55,218 bases of DNA from Clostridiaceae bacterium (GTDB taxonomy: Bacteria; Bacillota; Clostridia; DSM-8532), in NCBI GenBank assembly GCA_012839205.1, contig DUNT01000071.1:1-55218 (forward strand), given 5' to 3'. Position 1 is the stretch's first letter. Every line of letters starts with the position of its first letter. Under the pieces are notes generated by a model that did not search any database, had not been told where the DNA came from, and worked only from the letters and a program-made list of their open reading frames with translations. The position numbers and the translations under genes were made by a program. Positions 1-9,658 of this stretch are shown here, piece after piece.

Positions 1-848
1 ATGGTAGCAATCTTTGACTTTCTATTGGTGAAAAATTTTCTGCCATAGCTGATGGAAGTATTCTCCTCCACCCACTTAACCATTGCTATAGTCGTCTTCA
101 GCGTCATAGCCGGTTTCAGCTCTAAAACAGATCTGTCTACCTGTTTTGACGGATAAATACCGTACAGGATAATTCCCGGTCTGACCATCTCCATTGCATA
201 CTCCGGATATTGAATGATGGCCGCACTGTTGGCCACATGCCGTATGGGAATTAGTATCCCTATACGGTTCAGCTCGCTTATAATGCTGTCGAATAGCTCA
301 GCCTGATGAAAAGTAAAGTTTTTGTCCTTTTCATCAGCTGCCGCAAAATGAGTAAATATTCCTTCTACAATTATTCCCGGGAGTTTCTGTATTTCGCTGA
401 CAGCTTTAACAGCACTGTACCCGGGAGGAAACCCGACTCTGGACATGCCTGTATCTATCTTTATGTGGACACTTGCTTTTGTCCCCTGTCTCACTGCCTC
501 ATCCGAGAGTAACTTGGCAATATCATGGCTATAAATAGTCTGAGTTATGTTATATTTTATAAGCTCGTCAACTCTCAGCGGGTTGGTATGGCTAAGAACC
601 AGAATGGGTATATTAATACCGATCTGTCTGAGCTGGATTGCTTCATCCAGCATTGATACTGCAAGGCGTGAACAACCGCTTTCAACAAGGGTATTGACTG
701 TTTCAAGAACCCCATGTCCATATGCATCGGCCTTAACAACAGCCATTATTTCAGTACGTTTTCCAGCTACCCTCTGAATCTCCTTAACATTATGAGCAAT
801 ATTATCTAAGTTTATTTCTGCCCATGTTCGTGTAAATTTATAATCCAT
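1..848 (-). CDS. alr: alanine racemase, partial (C-terminus beyond left edge)
   Basis: PLP-dependent enzyme interconverting L- and D-alanine, which supplies D-Ala for peptidoglycan. The reading frame is open from the ATG at 848 to the left edge, about 282 codons. It shows the family's N-terminal TWAEINLDNIAHN and the PLP-lysine motif AVVKADAYGHG, then TGMSRVGF and, at the very edge, SYGRKF..., which in this family precedes the GYADG segment. About 100 C-terminal residues, including the catalytic tyrosine region, lie outside the window. It follows nnr by 48 nt on the same strand, a common clostridial arrangement, so the coiled-coil gene, nnr and alr are probably one operon. Identity is firm; an anabolic role is inferred. 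Confidence 0.95.
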   Translation of the reverse strand, partial: MDYKFTRTWAEINLDNIAHNVKEIQRVAGKRTEIMAVVKADAYGHGVLETVNTLVESGCSRLAVSMLDEAIQLRQIGINIPILVLSHTNPLRVDELIKYNITQTIYSHDIAKLLSDEAVRQGTKASVHIKIDTGMSRVGFPPGYSAVKAVSEIQKLPGIIVEGIFTHFAAADEKDKNFTFHQAELFDSIISELNRIGILIPIRHVANSAAIIQYPEYAMEMVRPGIILYGIYPSKQVDRSVLELKPAMTLKTTIAMVKWVEENTSISYGRKFFTNRKSKIAT

Positions 849-896
849 ATTTTCCCTCTGATTTACATTCTGGTTAATCACATATTTTCCGGCTTC

Positions 897-2432
897 TTAT
901 GATTGAACATGAATTAAAGCCTTTGGGATATTATCTGCTATATCCGAGGCTATAACACTGGCCGCACCTTTATCCAAAGAGGCTATATCCCCGGCAAGCC
1001 CATGCAGATAAACACCGGTTACTGCAGCATCATAGGGGGCTAAGCCCTGACCCATAAGAGACGCTATAACGCCTGCCAGCACATCACCGGAACCGGCAGT
1101 GGCCATTCCATTATTGCCGGTAGGATTTATGGATGTCCTTCCATCATTTGCAGCTATAACTGTCCCTGCTCCCTTTAATACCACCGTCAGACCAAATTCG
1201 TCTGCAAAATCCTTGGCAATACTTATTCTGTCTTCCTGTACCTCATGGATTGATTTTTGAGTCAGTCGGGCCATTTCGGCCGGGTGGGGCGTAATAACAG
1301 TCTCACAGCGAAGCCTTTCCAACAATGGCCTTTCCTTTGACAGAATATTAAGTGCATCGGCATCTATTACCATAGGCTTATCACAGTTCTCTACAACAGC
1401 CTCCACAAGTCTTAAGGCTTCATCAGAAGTCGAAAGCCCCGGCCCCATTAAAACTGCGTCAGCATCCACTATAAGGTTTTTTATAAGATCATTAAATTTG
1501 CTGTCACTATACCCTGACAGACCAGCAAGGACCGCTTCAGGTAACAGTATTGACAATGAATTCATACAGGCCTGTGGTACAGCCAGCCTTACATAGCCTG
1601 TTCCGGTCCGGAAAGCCGAAAGTGAACTTAAAAACGCTGCACCAGTCATTAACTCCGATCCTGCAAACACCACTAGTTTTCCGAATGTTCCTTTATGCCC
1701 GTCTGCAGGACGCAGGGGCAGCATTTTCTTTATATCATCCTTTTCGTTTAATTGGGAGGTTTCTATATCCTCTGACAAAGCATATGGTATTCCTATATCT
1801 GCCACAGAAAGCTCGCCCGTATATGACGCGCCGGGGTATTGAACCATTCCGATCTTAGGCAGGTAGAATGTAACGGTTGCATCAGCCTTCACAGCATTAC
1901 CCATGATTTTCCCGGATAAACCATTTATGCCTGAAGGTATATCAATAGACAGAATCTTTGAAGAAAAAGCATTAATAATGTCAATAACATCGGACCATAT
2001 TCCCTCTACCAAACGATTTAACCCTGTACCAAAAATTCCGTCAATAACCAGGTGGCTTTCCCGACAGGCAATTTTCAGCCTTTCAAGATCCTTTTTCCCT
2101 GATATAACTGGAATATTAACTCCAATATTTTTTAGTATTCTACCGTTTGTATATGCATCCCCATGAAGTTCATCCAATTCTGTCATAGAAAAAACAGACA
2201 CCACATACCCCATGGTAAGTAAATGCCGTGCAACTGCTAATGCATCACCTCCGTTATTTCCGCTTCCGGCTATGACTGTAATTTGGGGTTCTCCTTTATC
2301 CTCCAGCATGGCTGAAGCTTTGAATGCCGTCTGAATTGCGGCATTTTCCATTAGAACTATTCCGGGTATCCCAAGAGTATTAATGGCTATTTCATCAATT
2401 TCCCTCATCTGCCGAGGTGTCAACAGTTTCAT
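897..2432 (-). CDS. nnr: bifunctional NAD(P)H-hydrate epimerase / ADP-dependent NAD(P)H-hydrate dehydratase
   Basis: Repairs damaged nicotinamide cofactors: the N-terminal YjeF_N domain (about residues 1-215) epimerises NAD(P)HX, and the C-terminal ribokinase-like domain (about 235-500) dehydrates S-NAD(P)HX using ADP. Visible motifs are GSGNNGGDALA and DGIFGTGLNR in the epimerase half, then KGTFGKLVVFAGS, DADALN, TPHPAEMARL and the nucleotide/catalytic loop NPTGNNGMATAGSGDVLAG. At 511 residues it has the usual fused length. The ATG at 2432 lies inside the 3' end of the upstream coiled-coil gene (38-nt overlap), suggesting translational coupling. alr follows directly. Confidence 0.96.
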   Translation of the reverse strand: MKLLTPRQMREIDEIAINTLGIPGIVLMENAAIQTAFKASAMLEDKGEPQITVIAGSGNNGGDALAVARHLLTMGYVVSVFSMTELDELHGDAYTNGRILKNIGVNIPVISGKKDLERLKIACRESHLVIDGIFGTGLNRLVEGIWSDVIDIINAFSSKILSIDIPSGINGLSGKIMGNAVKADATVTFYLPKIGMVQYPGASYTGELSVADIGIPYALSEDIETSQLNEKDDIKKMLPLRPADGHKGTFGKLVVFAGSELMTGAAFLSSLSAFRTGTGYVRLAVPQACMNSLSILLPEAVLAGLSGYSDSKFNDLIKNLIVDADAVLMGPGLSTSDEALRLVEAVVENCDKPMVIDADALNILSKERPLLERLRCETVITPHPAEMARLTQKSIHEVQEDRISIAKDFADEFGLTVVLKGAGTVIAANDGRTSINPTGNNGMATAGSGDVLAGVIASLMGQGLAPYDAAVTGVYLHGLAGDIASLDKGAASVIASDIADNIPKALIHVQS

Positions 2433-3102
2433 CTTTTAACCCCTCCAACTTATATGCTTCTTCAAATTCTTTAACCGGGTCAGTTCCGATAAGTTCTGTA
2501 AGATCAACTGCGTACTTGGTCCAATCCAGCGATATTGTCTCCATCTCCTGGCTAAGCAATTTCTTTTTTTCTTCAATCTCTGCAAGCTCTTTTTTTATTT
2601 GAAGAGCTCTTTCATTATTTACCTTCAATGTTGAAAATATATAGTTTATTGATCTGTTAAGAAGCTCTAAATTAGCTTCCCGCATCTCTTCCTCCAGCTC
2701 TTCAATATCCTCCAGTATATTATTTGTTCGATCATTTATTCTTTCTATTTCTTTTTTGCATTCTTTCAACTTCTTTTTCGCTTCTTCATTATCATTCTCA
2801 AAGGCTTCTTTAGTCAGACTCATAATCTGTTTCATGCATTTTCGTTTTTGGGGCTCTAAGTTTTCCTGTTCATTTTTAAGCATGGCTTCCTTTTTAATAA
2901 GCTCGTTCATTTCTTCTTCGCTTTTTTTCAGCTCAGGAGGCATTTGAATGGTAACAAAAAGTTTAGTCCACCTTTCATCAATAGACAGTCTTGTTATATT
3001 ATTCTTTCGCAATATTGAAGAATCAAATTGAACATTCGTAATACCTTTTTGTGACTCAATTTCCTTAGAATCCTTTTTCGGTTTGCGTCTAAAAAGTTGC
3101 AT
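2395..3102 (-). CDS. charged coiled-coil protein of unknown function
   Basis: 235 residues, not assignable to a family I recognise. The N-terminus is basic (MQLFRRKPKKDSKE). Residues from about 55 to 200 are almost entirely Lys/Glu-rich heptad-like sequence, so a long coiled coil is very likely. There is no signal peptide, membrane segment or cysteine cluster. The start ATG at 3102 has an AAGGGGGC ribosome site 7 nt upstream. Its last 38 nt overlap the nnr start. It is probably the first gene of a unit with nnr and alr. It could be a structural or scaffolding protein; no function is claimed. Confidence 0.8.
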   Translation of the reverse strand: MQLFRRKPKKDSKEIESQKGITNVQFDSSILRKNNITRLSIDERWTKLFVTIQMPPELKKSEEEMNELIKKEAMLKNEQENLEPQKRKCMKQIMSLTKEAFENDNEEAKKKLKECKKEIERINDRTNNILEDIEELEEEMREANLELLNRSINYIFSTLKVNNERALQIKKELAEIEEKKKLLSQEMETISLDWTKYAVDLTELIGTDPVKEFEEAYKLEGLKDETVDTSADEGN

Positions 3103-3180
3103 AATAATGCCCCCTTGCCCAGGACAATTGATAGAGCTGTTTAAAATAGTTCTTTTTAATAACTACATCAATAGTATAAC

Positions 3181-3203
3181 ATAGTAAAGATTGTTTTTAC
3201 TAT
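3181..3203. promoter_or_regulatory. inverted repeat in the divergent intergenic region
   Basis: ATAGTAAA (3181-3188) and TTTACTAT (3196-3203) form an 8-bp perfect inverted repeat around a 7-nt spacer, between the divergent coiled-coil/nnr/alr operon and the vanW-like gene. It could be a regulator site or a small hairpin. The sequence alone does not decide. Confidence 0.3.
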
Positions 3204-3243
3204 CGTTCTAACCATGTTAATCTGATTATGTGAGCGCAGGCTG

Positions 3244-3272
3244 TTGTCAATGTTTTTAAAAGCTGAGATAAT
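3244..3272 (+). promoter_or_regulatory. sigma-A-type promoter for the vanW-like gene
   Basis: TTGTCA (3244-3249) and GATAAT (3267-3272) are separated by 17 nt, each one mismatch from consensus. They lie about 70 nt upstream of the ATG at 3342, in an otherwise empty 239-nt divergent spacer. Confidence 0.5.
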
Positions 3273-3341
3273 GTTATCTGGGCAACAAAATCAATATAAT
3301 TAATTAGGTGCACTTTTATAGGATGGGAGCAGCAAATAAAA

Positions 3342-4967
3342 ATGCCATCAGCTAATCAGCAGGAGAAATCCCGCAACTTAAAAAATAAACTTCCAATTCT
3401 TATTTTATCAGTTTTGTTTACTCTGGTAATACTTGTTTCTGTGATTATATTAAGTTCATTGTTAAATACATCTACCGTTTATAATGGTGTGCTGATTCAA
3501 AATGAAAACATCGGAGGATATACAAAGGAAAAACTCTCACAACATCTTCAGAATATTTATTCGAAAGCATTTGATAATATTTTTATAACATTCTCAGCAC
3601 CGCAGTTTGAAAGAACCGTTATGGTCTCGGATATGGGAATAGAAATTGATATTGAGGCTATGACTGAAAAAGCTTTCAGTATTGGCAGAGAGGGAAATAT
3701 TATAAAGCGTCTGGCAAGGATCGCCAAGCTCAGGAAAAATCCTGTATCGGTTGAGCCGATTCTGAATTGTGAATCCGAAAAATATAATGATTTTCTGGAG
3801 GATATCCGCCAACACACTTATAGAGAAATAATACCTCCAAACATATACATAACAGACAGCCAGGTAATTCTGTGCACCGGGCTTCCTGGTTTGGAAGCAG
3901 ACGAAGAAAAACTTAACTCTGATATTATTAATGCCGTAAAAAGGCTTGAATCATCAACAGTTACCCTGAAATTGCTTGAGAAAAATCCTCCCCCCATTGA
4001 TGTTGAAACCACTTTAGACATGCTCAATAAGCCTCCGGTTAACGCTGAATTTGTGCGCACCTCCAGAACAACATATGAAATCAGCCCTCATCAAATGGGT
4101 CTTAAACTGGATCGTGCCAAACTCATGGAGGTTATATCATATATTGAAAATCGTGAAAAAAACGAATATGAGGAAATTATGCTTCCTGTTGAGTTTATTA
4201 CCCCTGAAATAACAAAGGAAACTTTAGAATACCAGCTTTTCCGGGATACCCTTGCTTCCTATACTACTTATTTCAACACAAACACTGAGAATAATTATAA
4301 TCGAAGCATCAATATACGTCTTGCTGCCGAAAGCATAGATGGCACACTGCTTTTACCGGGAGAAGAGTTCTCTTTTAATAAAGTGGTAGGCCCCCGTACT
4401 GCCCAGAGAGGTTATAAAACTGCTCACATCTTTGTGGCCGGACAGATTCAGGATGGTACCGGCGGTGGGGTCTGCCAAGTATCAACCACACTTTACAATG
4501 CTGTTTTAAGAGCTAACCTGGAAGTACGTGAAAGACATAACCATATGTTCACTGTAGGTTATGTCCCTTTGGGCCACGATGCAGCTGTTTCTTACGGGTA
4601 TGCAGATCTGGTATTTACCAATACAACAGCACATCCCCTTCAAATATTTGCAAAGGTATCCCAAGATAATTCTCTGACCTTTACAATAAAATCAACCAAC
4701 GATTATCCCGGGTTGAAAGTAAAGCTGGCAACAAAAACTATCAGCACTACCCCTGTCAAAGTGATTTACATAGATGACAGCACTCTGCCCACAGGAACTG
4801 AAAAAACTATAGAAAACGGTATGGAAGGTTATGTTGTGGATACATATATCAGAGTATACAATAATGATATTTTGGTCAGGGAAGAAAAGCTGCACCGAAG
4901 TGTTTATCAGATGTATCCCAGAAAAGTACTCCGGGGCAATTCCCCGGTATCAGAAATAATTGAATGA
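3342..4967 (+). CDS. VanW-family cell-envelope protein with peptidoglycan-binding-like repeats
   Basis: Predicted membrane-anchored extracytoplasmic protein of 541 residues. A single hydrophobic segment (about residues 17-40) follows a basic N-terminus. Residues about 50-290 look like the paired PG_binding_4 regions common in clostridial VanW proteins. The VanW domain spans about 300-455, with FNTNTENNYNRSINI, LLPGEEFSFNKVVGPRT and the conserved GTGGGVCQVSTTLYNA. The tail (about 470-540) resembles a degenerate G5-like module. The family is named after an accessory gene in vancomycin-resistance clusters but has no demonstrated resistance role, and no vanHAX genes are nearby; an envelope function is inferred. 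The ATG at 3342 has a GGGAG site about 14 nt upstream. Confidence 0.88.
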   Translation: MPSANQQEKSRNLKNKLPILILSVLFTLVILVSVIILSSLLNTSTVYNGVLIQNENIGGYTKEKLSQHLQNIYSKAFDNIFITFSAPQFERTVMVSDMGIEIDIEAMTEKAFSIGREGNIIKRLARIAKLRKNPVSVEPILNCESEKYNDFLEDIRQHTYREIIPPNIYITDSQVILCTGLPGLEADEEKLNSDIINAVKRLESSTVTLKLLEKNPPPIDVETTLDMLNKPPVNAEFVRTSRTTYEISPHQMGLKLDRAKLMEVISYIENREKNEYEEIMLPVEFITPEITKETLEYQLFRDTLASYTTYFNTNTENNYNRSINIRLAAESIDGTLLLPGEEFSFNKVVGPRTAQRGYKTAHIFVAGQIQDGTGGGVCQVSTTLYNAVLRANLEVRERHNHMFTVGYVPLGHDAAVSYGYADLVFTNTTAHPLQIFAKVSQDNSLTFTIKSTNDYPGLKVKLATKTISTTPVKVIYIDDSTLPTGTEKTIENGMEGYVVDTYIRVYNNDILVREEKLHRSVYQMYPRKVLRGNSPVSEIIE

Positions 4968-5062
4968 ACATGGGTTGATATGAGGCAGTTAATTGAACCT
5001 CAAAGGAATATCCCTTATAATTAAAATATAAAAGAGGGTTGAATAATAAGGAGGGTTAATCC

Positions 5063-5392
5063 ATGAAGCTTCTCTTTGCAATTGTAAGTGATGAGGACAG
5101 CAGCAATCTGACAGATAATTTAAACCGTAAAGGTTTCAGTACAACAAAGCTGTGTTCCAGCGGCGGTTTTTTAAGAAGCGGAAATACAACTTTTTTAGTA
5201 GCCACAGAGGAAGACAAAGTTGACGAGGCTCTTTCGATTATCGGTGAAACATGTAAATCAAGGCGCAGGATGATAGCTTCTGAAAAACTCCCCGGTAGTT
5301 TTGGTTCCTTTAATATGGCTATGCCGGTTGAAGTAAACATCGGTGGTGCTACCGTATTTATCCTGAATATTGAGCAATTTCATAAGCTCTAG
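5063..5392 (+). CDS. darA: PII-like cyclic-di-AMP receptor (DarA/PstA family)
   Basis: Small cytosolic trimeric PII-like protein that binds c-di-AMP in Firmicutes. At 109 residues it has the usual length. It starts MKLLFAIVSDEDS and carries the family hallmark GGFLRSGNTTFLVATEE, with the usual C-terminal strand ATVFILNIEQF. A strong AAGGAGG site precedes the ATG. It lies 95 nt downstream of the vanW-like gene with no clear terminator between, so co-transcription is possible. That would fit c-di-AMP's role in envelope and osmotic homeostasis, but the link is inference. Confidence 0.93.
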   Translation: MKLLFAIVSDEDSSNLTDNLNRKGFSTTKLCSSGGFLRSGNTTFLVATEEDKVDEALSIIGETCKSRRRMIASEKLPGSFGSFNMAMPVEVNIGGATVFILNIEQFHKL

Positions 5393-5574
5393 CTTTTAAG
5401 CAGTTTTGCGTCAGATATATACCACAATTTTATTACTCTTAGAGTAAGGAATCTGAAAAAGCCGCTTATTGATGAGAAACAATAAAATAACACAAACAGG
5501 TCAACTTCAGTATTAAACAAATCTTATTTCTGATTTATCCTATTTGCGCTTCTAAAAGAACAGGAGGATTTATA

Positions 5575-5922
5575 ATGATAAAACGTAAATCTGAAATGAA
5601 GGTAGAAATTCGTGAAAAAATGCGGGATGGCAATGGAAATGTCAAACTTCAGCACATATTTGATACTGACGAAATAATGGGAAAATGTCGCTTATTTAGT
5701 CGGATAACTCTGGAACCCGGCTGTTCAATCGGTCTTCATCAGCATGAACAGGAAGAAGAAGTCTACTATATATTAAGCGGTACCGGTACAGTCGATGATA
5801 ACGGAGAAATTAAGCGTCTCGGCCCGGGCGATGCAATAAAAACAGGAGGCGGGCAAGTCCACTCCATTTCAAACAGCGGAGATGAGCCTCTGGAGTTTTT
5901 AGCTGTTGTAATTTTATTTTGA
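5575..5922 (+). CDS. small single-domain cupin protein
   Basis: 115 residues forming one cupin_2 barrel. The metal-ligand motifs are readable: LHQHEQEEEVYYILSGTG (motif 1, with His, His and Glu) and GDAIKTGGGQVHSISN (motif 2, with the fourth His). The start has an ideal AGGAGG site 7 nt upstream. These small cupins are metal-binding proteins of very diverse function (isomerases, dioxygenases, sensors), and nothing next to it narrows the role. The following 550 nt hold only repeats. Confidence 0.85.
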   Translation: MIKRKSEMKVEIREKMRDGNGNVKLQHIFDTDEIMGKCRLFSRITLEPGCSIGLHQHEQEEEVYYILSGTGTVDDNGEIKRLGPGDAIKTGGGQVHSISNSGDEPLEFLAVVILF

Positions 5923-5937
5923 ATATTTATTCCTCGT

Positions 5938-6246
5938 GTCATTCTGAGCTTCATTACCACTGTCATTCTGAGCGAAGCGAAGAATCTTATGCGTTGACGT
6001 TTAAGATCCTTCGACTCCGCTACGCTCTGCTCAGGATGACATAAAGAAGGCTACCGTTGCGTTTAGGATGACAGCTTAAACAAACGTAATTAAAGCGGCG
6101 TGGCTGCTGCGATTTAAAGCGAAGCATGGATCTAAGTAGCGGGCACAACTAGAAACCGGATGTTGGAGATGAAGCGCTAAATCGCAGCAGGCTACAGCGC
6201 TCCACTGTTTAACGCAGAAAGATCCTTCGCTGACGCTCAGGATGAC
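5938..6246. repeat. intergenic inverted-repeat (REP-like) cluster, site A
   Basis: A left arm of the GTCATTCTGAGCG..AGAATCTT type (5962-5988) faces an inverted arm AAGATCCTTCG...CAGGATGAC (6003-6040). A truncated left arm lies at 5938, a degenerate right arm near 6064 and another right arm at 6219-6246. Between the last two lies a different element with perfect 13-bp inverted ends, CTGCTGCGATTTA (6104-6116) and TAAATCGCAGCAG (6178-6190). Related arms recur near 14.5 and 43.2 kb. No coding sequence is evident in this 550-nt gap. Confidence 0.85.
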
Positions 6247-6438
6247 AATAACATGATGTGAGAGATGGGATGTGGGAAGTGAGATGTTGGCTCATATTAA
6301 TTATATACATTTCTTACTTCCAACCTCGCACCTCTCACCTCCAAATTGATGGATTCATGGAGTGGCGCATTTGACTCACTCTACAGGCACCAACTTGTTA
6401 CGCATAATTCTTAACATGAGCTTGCAAATATCAAGAAA

Positions 6439-6455
6439 GCTGTCGCCGCGGCAGC
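6439..6455 (-). terminator. probable terminator of the copper operon
   Basis: On the minus strand GCTGCCG and CGACAGC (one G-U pair) close a 7-bp stem on a 3-nt loop, followed by TTTCTTGATATTT. It lies 20 nt past the copZ stop. The U-tract is imperfect. Confidence 0.5.
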
Positions 6456-6475
6456 AAGGCAATTTTCTTCTTGTT

Positions 6476-6685
6476 CTATTGGATTTTTGTAACCTCGTAT
6501 CCAGCTTCTTCTATAGCTGACTCTATTATTTCATTGTCAACATCATGACTTAATTCAATTTCAGCCGACTTGTTCTCCAGGCTGACTTTTGCCGATCTGA
6601 TTCCGTCCAGTTCCTCCAGTGCATTCTTTACATGGTTTACACAATGTTGGCAGGACATGCCTTCAATTGAAATTTTCTTAATCAT
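6476..6685 (-). CDS. copZ: copper chaperone, CopZ-like heavy-metal-associated domain protein
   Basis: 69-residue single HMA (ferredoxin-like) domain that carries Cu(I) to the CopA ATPase. The metal motif is GMSCQHCVNH, with Cys12 and Cys15. I place the start at the ATG at 6685 because AAGGA sits 8 nt upstream. In-frame ATGs at 6694 and 6718 are possible but are poorly spaced from a ribosome site. It is the last gene of the csoR-copA-copZ operon, 51 nt after copA. Confidence 0.93.
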   Translation of the reverse strand: MIKKISIEGMSCQHCVNHVKNALEELDGIRSAKVSLENKSAEIELSHDVDNEIIESAIEEAGYEVTKIQ

Positions 6686-6735
6686 TATAATCATCCTTTC
6701 CTTTAGAAGTGGTCTCAAAATATCTGTAAATCTAT

Positions 6736-9192
6736 TTAGTGTAATGGTTTAAATCTCTTTAACCTTAATGCATTGGTTAAAACAGATACTGAACTGAAGG
6801 CCATGGCTCCCGCAGCAATCATGGGGTTTAGCAATGGTCCTCCCAAAAGATACAACAGGCCTGCCGCAATAGGAATGCCGGCCGAATTATACGCAAAAGC
6901 CCAGAACAGATTCTGCTTGATATTCCGTATTGTTTGCTTACTTAGTTGAATTGCGGTAGGTACATCCATAAGATCGCTCCGCATTAAAACAATGTCGGCA
7001 GATTCCATAGCTACATCAGTTCCGGAACCTATTGCAATACCAATATCAGCCTGAGCTAATGCAGGTGCGTCATTAATACCATCTCCCACCATTGCAACTT
7101 TTTTACCCTCTGACTGGAGTTTCTTTATCTCATCAGCCTTATCCTGGGGTAAGACCTCTGCTAATACCCTGTCAATTCCTGTCTGTTTGGCAATAGCTTC
7201 AGCTGTTCTTTTATTGTCGCCTGTAATCATTACCACTTCTATTCCCATATTGTGCAGCGCATCGATTGCCCTTTTACTGCTTGGTTTCATTATGTCTGCC
7301 ACCGCTATTATCCCTGCAAGACGGTTGTCAATGGTAACATACATAGGTGTTTTACCTTCCTCCGCAAGCCTGTTGGATTCTTCCTGCAGGGTTATCTCTA
7401 TTTTCCGGTCATCCATTAGTTTTTTATTTCCTAAAAGCATATTCTTGCCTTCAATTGAAACCTCAATACCATGGCCTGGTATTGCTTCAAAGTTATCAAC
7501 ATTTAACAGTTCTAAATTCTGTTCTTTGGCTTTGTTAACTATAGCCTCTCCTAAAGGGTGTTCCGAACCTTTTTCTGCTGAGGCTGAAAGTCGCAGCAAT
7601 TCTGTCAGATCAACCTGACCGGTTGTGATTATATCTGTTACTATTGGATTTCCTTCAGTTATTGTTCCTGTTTTATCAAATACAACGGTTTTAATTAAAT
7701 GGGCTGTTTCAAGAGCCTCTCCACTTTTTATTAATACTCCATTTTCAGCTCCCTTTCCGGTTCCAACCATAATGGCTGTGGGCGTTGCCAGCCCCAGAGC
7801 ACATGGACAGGCAATTACAAGTACTGAAATAAATATGGTTAATGAAAATATCACAGATTTACCTGAAATAAACCATGCCAACCCGGCAATAATTGCAATG
7901 GCTATTACAACAGGTACAAAATAACTGGCAATTATATCAGCCATCTTTGCAATAGGTGCTTTTGACCCCTGTGCATCTTCTACCAGCTTTATTATCTGAG
8001 ATAAGGCTGTATCTTTTCCTACCTTTGTTGCCTTAAACTTTATGGTTCCATTTTTATTGATGCTTGCGCCAATTACTGTATCGCCAGGATTTTTCTCCAC
8101 AGGTATACTTTCCCCTGTAAGCATGGATTCATCTATTGATGTCCTTCCTTCTGTCACTTCACCGTCAACAGGTATTTTCTCACCGGGCTTTACCAGAATA
8201 ATGTCCCCAACTTCTACCTCTTCGATGGGAATAACAATTTCCTTACCGTCGTGTATTACTATTGCCGTTTTAGGGGCTAATCCCATCAGTTTTTTTATGG
8301 CCTCTGAAGTCTTGCCTTTTGTCACCGACTCAAGATATTTTCCCAGCAAAATCAATGTAATAATAACCCCTGCCGACTCAAAATACAGGTCATGAGCGTA
8401 TTCATGGTATCCGTTTAATATCCGGATTATTGCGTAAATACCATAAATAAATGCAGCAGCTGTACCCAATGCTATTAATGAGTCCATATTAGGTTCACGT
8501 TTAACAAGCCTGCTAAAACCAACGGTATAGAATCTATACCCTGCAATGATGGACGGGATTACCAGAATAAGCTGAACCAGGCCGAAATTCAAAGGATTTG
8601 TCTGTGGTGATATAATATTTGGTACAGGAAGACCTATCATGGGGCCCATGGCAATATATAAAAGGGGTGCGGTAAATATGGCCGAGAGAATAAACTTCTT
8701 CCAAAGTGTTTTTATTTCCTTTTCTTTGCGCTCTCTGTCATAATCGGCCTGTTCTCCTGTTTCAATATCAAGAGCCTTATACCCGGCCTTGTCAATAACG
8801 TCCTTGATTTGTGATATCCTTACTTTCGAAGAATCATACACTACCTTTGCTTTTTCGGTAGCAAGATTAACGCTTACCTCATTTATGCCTTCCAGTTTTC
8901 CTATGGCTCGTTCAACAGCTTTTACACAAGCTGCACAGGTCATTCCGGATATAGGTAATATAATCTCGCGTTTGTTCTCATTATCTTCCTGGATACCATA
9001 GCCTGCTTTTACAACAGATTCCTTTATTTTTTCTATGTCTGTTTTTGTATCATCAAATTCAACCGTAAGTTTTTCAGTTGCAAGATTAATATTTGCATCA
9101 CTTATACCATCTACTTTACGTACATTTCTTTCGACAGCTCTTGCACAGGAGGCACAAGTCATGCCCGTAATACCTAATGTCTCTTTTTTCAT
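6736..9192 (-). CDS. copA: Cu+-exporting P1B-type ATPase
   Basis: 818-residue membrane pump that exports Cu(I) at the expense of ATP. Two N-terminal HMA domains carry CASC (Cys13, Cys16) and CAAC (Cys86, Cys89). The actuator TGES is at 359-362. The transmembrane metal-site motif CPC is at 462-464, followed by ALGLATPTA. The phosphorylated Asp506 lies in DKTGT, and the hinge [11 protein letters not shown] is near the end. About eight membrane segments are visible. The start is placed at the ATG at 9192 because of the AAAGGTGG site just upstream; an in-frame codon at 9216 would add eight unlikely residues. It is co-transcribed with csoR. Confidence 0.97.
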   Translation of the reverse strand: MKKETLGITGMTCASCARAVERNVRKVDGISDANINLATEKLTVEFDDTKTDIEKIKESVVKAGYGIQEDNENKREIILPISGMTCAACVKAVERAIGKLEGINEVSVNLATEKAKVVYDSSKVRISQIKDVIDKAGYKALDIETGEQADYDRERKEKEIKTLWKKFILSAIFTAPLLYIAMGPMIGLPVPNIISPQTNPLNFGLVQLILVIPSIIAGYRFYTVGFSRLVKREPNMDSLIALGTAAAFIYGIYAIIRILNGYHEYAHDLYFESAGVIITLILLGKYLESVTKGKTSEAIKKLMGLAPKTAIVIHDGKEIVIPIEEVEVGDIILVKPGEKIPVDGEVTEGRTSIDESMLTGESIPVEKNPGDTVIGASINKNGTIKFKATKVGKDTALSQIIKLVEDAQGSKAPIAKMADIIASYFVPVVIAIAIIAGLAWFISGKSVIFSLTIFISVLVIACPCALGLATPTAIMVGTGKGAENGVLIKSGEALETAHLIKTVVFDKTGTITEGNPIVTDIITTGQVDLTELLRLSASAEKGSEHPLGEAIVNKAKEQNLELLNVDNFEAIPGHGIEVSIEGKNMLLGNKKLMDDRKIEITLQEESNRLAEEGKTPMYVTIDNRLAGIIAVADIMKPSSKRAIDALHNMGIEVVMITGDNKRTAEAIAKQTGIDRVLAEVLPQDKADEIKKLQSEGKKVAMVGDGINDAPALAQADIGIAIGSGTDVAMESADIVLMRSDLMDVPTAIQLSKQTIRNIKQNLFWAFAYNSAGIPIAAGLLYLLGGPLLNPMIAAGAMAFSSVSVLTNALRLKRFKPLH

Positions 9193-9216
9193 ATTTACAC
9201 CACCTTTTTGCTGCAT

Positions 9217-9489
9217 TTATTTAACGTATTTATCAATTAAATAGATTATTTCATCCACCTTCTGGTTCCCTGCAACTTCACCCTCAGTAAAAGCCTGTCT
9301 TACGCAATGCTTGATGTGCTGGTCGATAATTGTTAAGTTTGCTTTCTTAAGCAGTCCCTGAACCGAGAGAATCTGTTTGGATATATCCACACAATACCTG
9401 TCATCTTCCACCATTTTAATTATGCCCTCTATTTGACCTTTAGAGGTTTTTAAAAGATTCATAACCTGCTTTTTTTCTATACTTTGCAT
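9217..9489 (-). CDS. csoR: copper-sensing transcriptional repressor, CsoR family
   Basis: 90-residue all-helical repressor of the CsoR/RcnR family. The Cu(I) ligand set C-H-C is present as Cys33 (DDRYCVD), His58 and Cys62 (DQHIKHCV), with the same spacing as in mycobacterial CsoR (36/61/65). This points to Cu(I) rather than Ni/Co or formaldehyde sensing. It is first in the operon with copA and copZ and has an AGGAGGG ribosome site 9 nt upstream. A GC-rich inverted repeat just downstream of the -10 box is the likely operator, so the system should be autoregulated and induced by copper. Confidence 0.95.
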   Translation of the reverse strand: MQSIEKKQVMNLLKTSKGQIEGIIKMVEDDRYCVDISKQILSVQGLLKKANLTIIDQHIKHCVRQAFTEGEVAGNQKVDEIIYLIDKYVK

Positions 9490-9505
9490 ACTATAATGCC
9501 CTCCT

Positions 9506-9565
9506 CCCTACCCCTCCATGGGTGGGGTTATAGTTTTATTATATCCTCACCATATTATTTGTCAA
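9506..9565 (-). promoter_or_regulatory. csoR-copA-copZ promoter and putative CsoR operator
   Basis: On the minus strand TTGACA (9560-9565) and TATAAT (9538-9543) are perfect -35 and -10 boxes, 16 nt apart. Immediately downstream (about 9508-9532) lies a G/C-tract inverted repeat, ATAACCCCACCC then GGAGGGGTAGGG, resembling the GC-tract operators described for CsoR. Its position over the start region would let bound repressor block transcription. The promoter is clear; the operator is inferred. Confidence 0.75.
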
Positions 9566-9615
9566 GTGATATATTAATATTTTTATTTGATTTGTTTAAA
9601 GAAAGACAGTAATAA

Positions 9616-9652
9616 GGGGATAGCCAGTTTGTTTTAATCATTAGCTATCCCC
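9616..9652 (-). terminator. terminator after the PHP-domain gene
   Basis: GGGGATAGC (9616-9624) and GCTATCCCC (9644-9652) form a 9-bp perfect stem with a 19-nt loop. It begins 7 nt past the PHP gene stop. On the minus strand it is followed by TTATTACTGTCTTTCT. Confidence 0.6.
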
Positions 9653-9658
9653 TGTTTT

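Noticed and set aside
3342-4967. VanW as vancomycin resistance
   Set aside because: No vanRS/vanHAX genes nearby, and the family has no established resistance function.
7187-8395. Several 100-140-codon plus-strand frames opposite copA
   Set aside because: They are antisense shadows of the strong copA frame, with no ribosome sites or homology.
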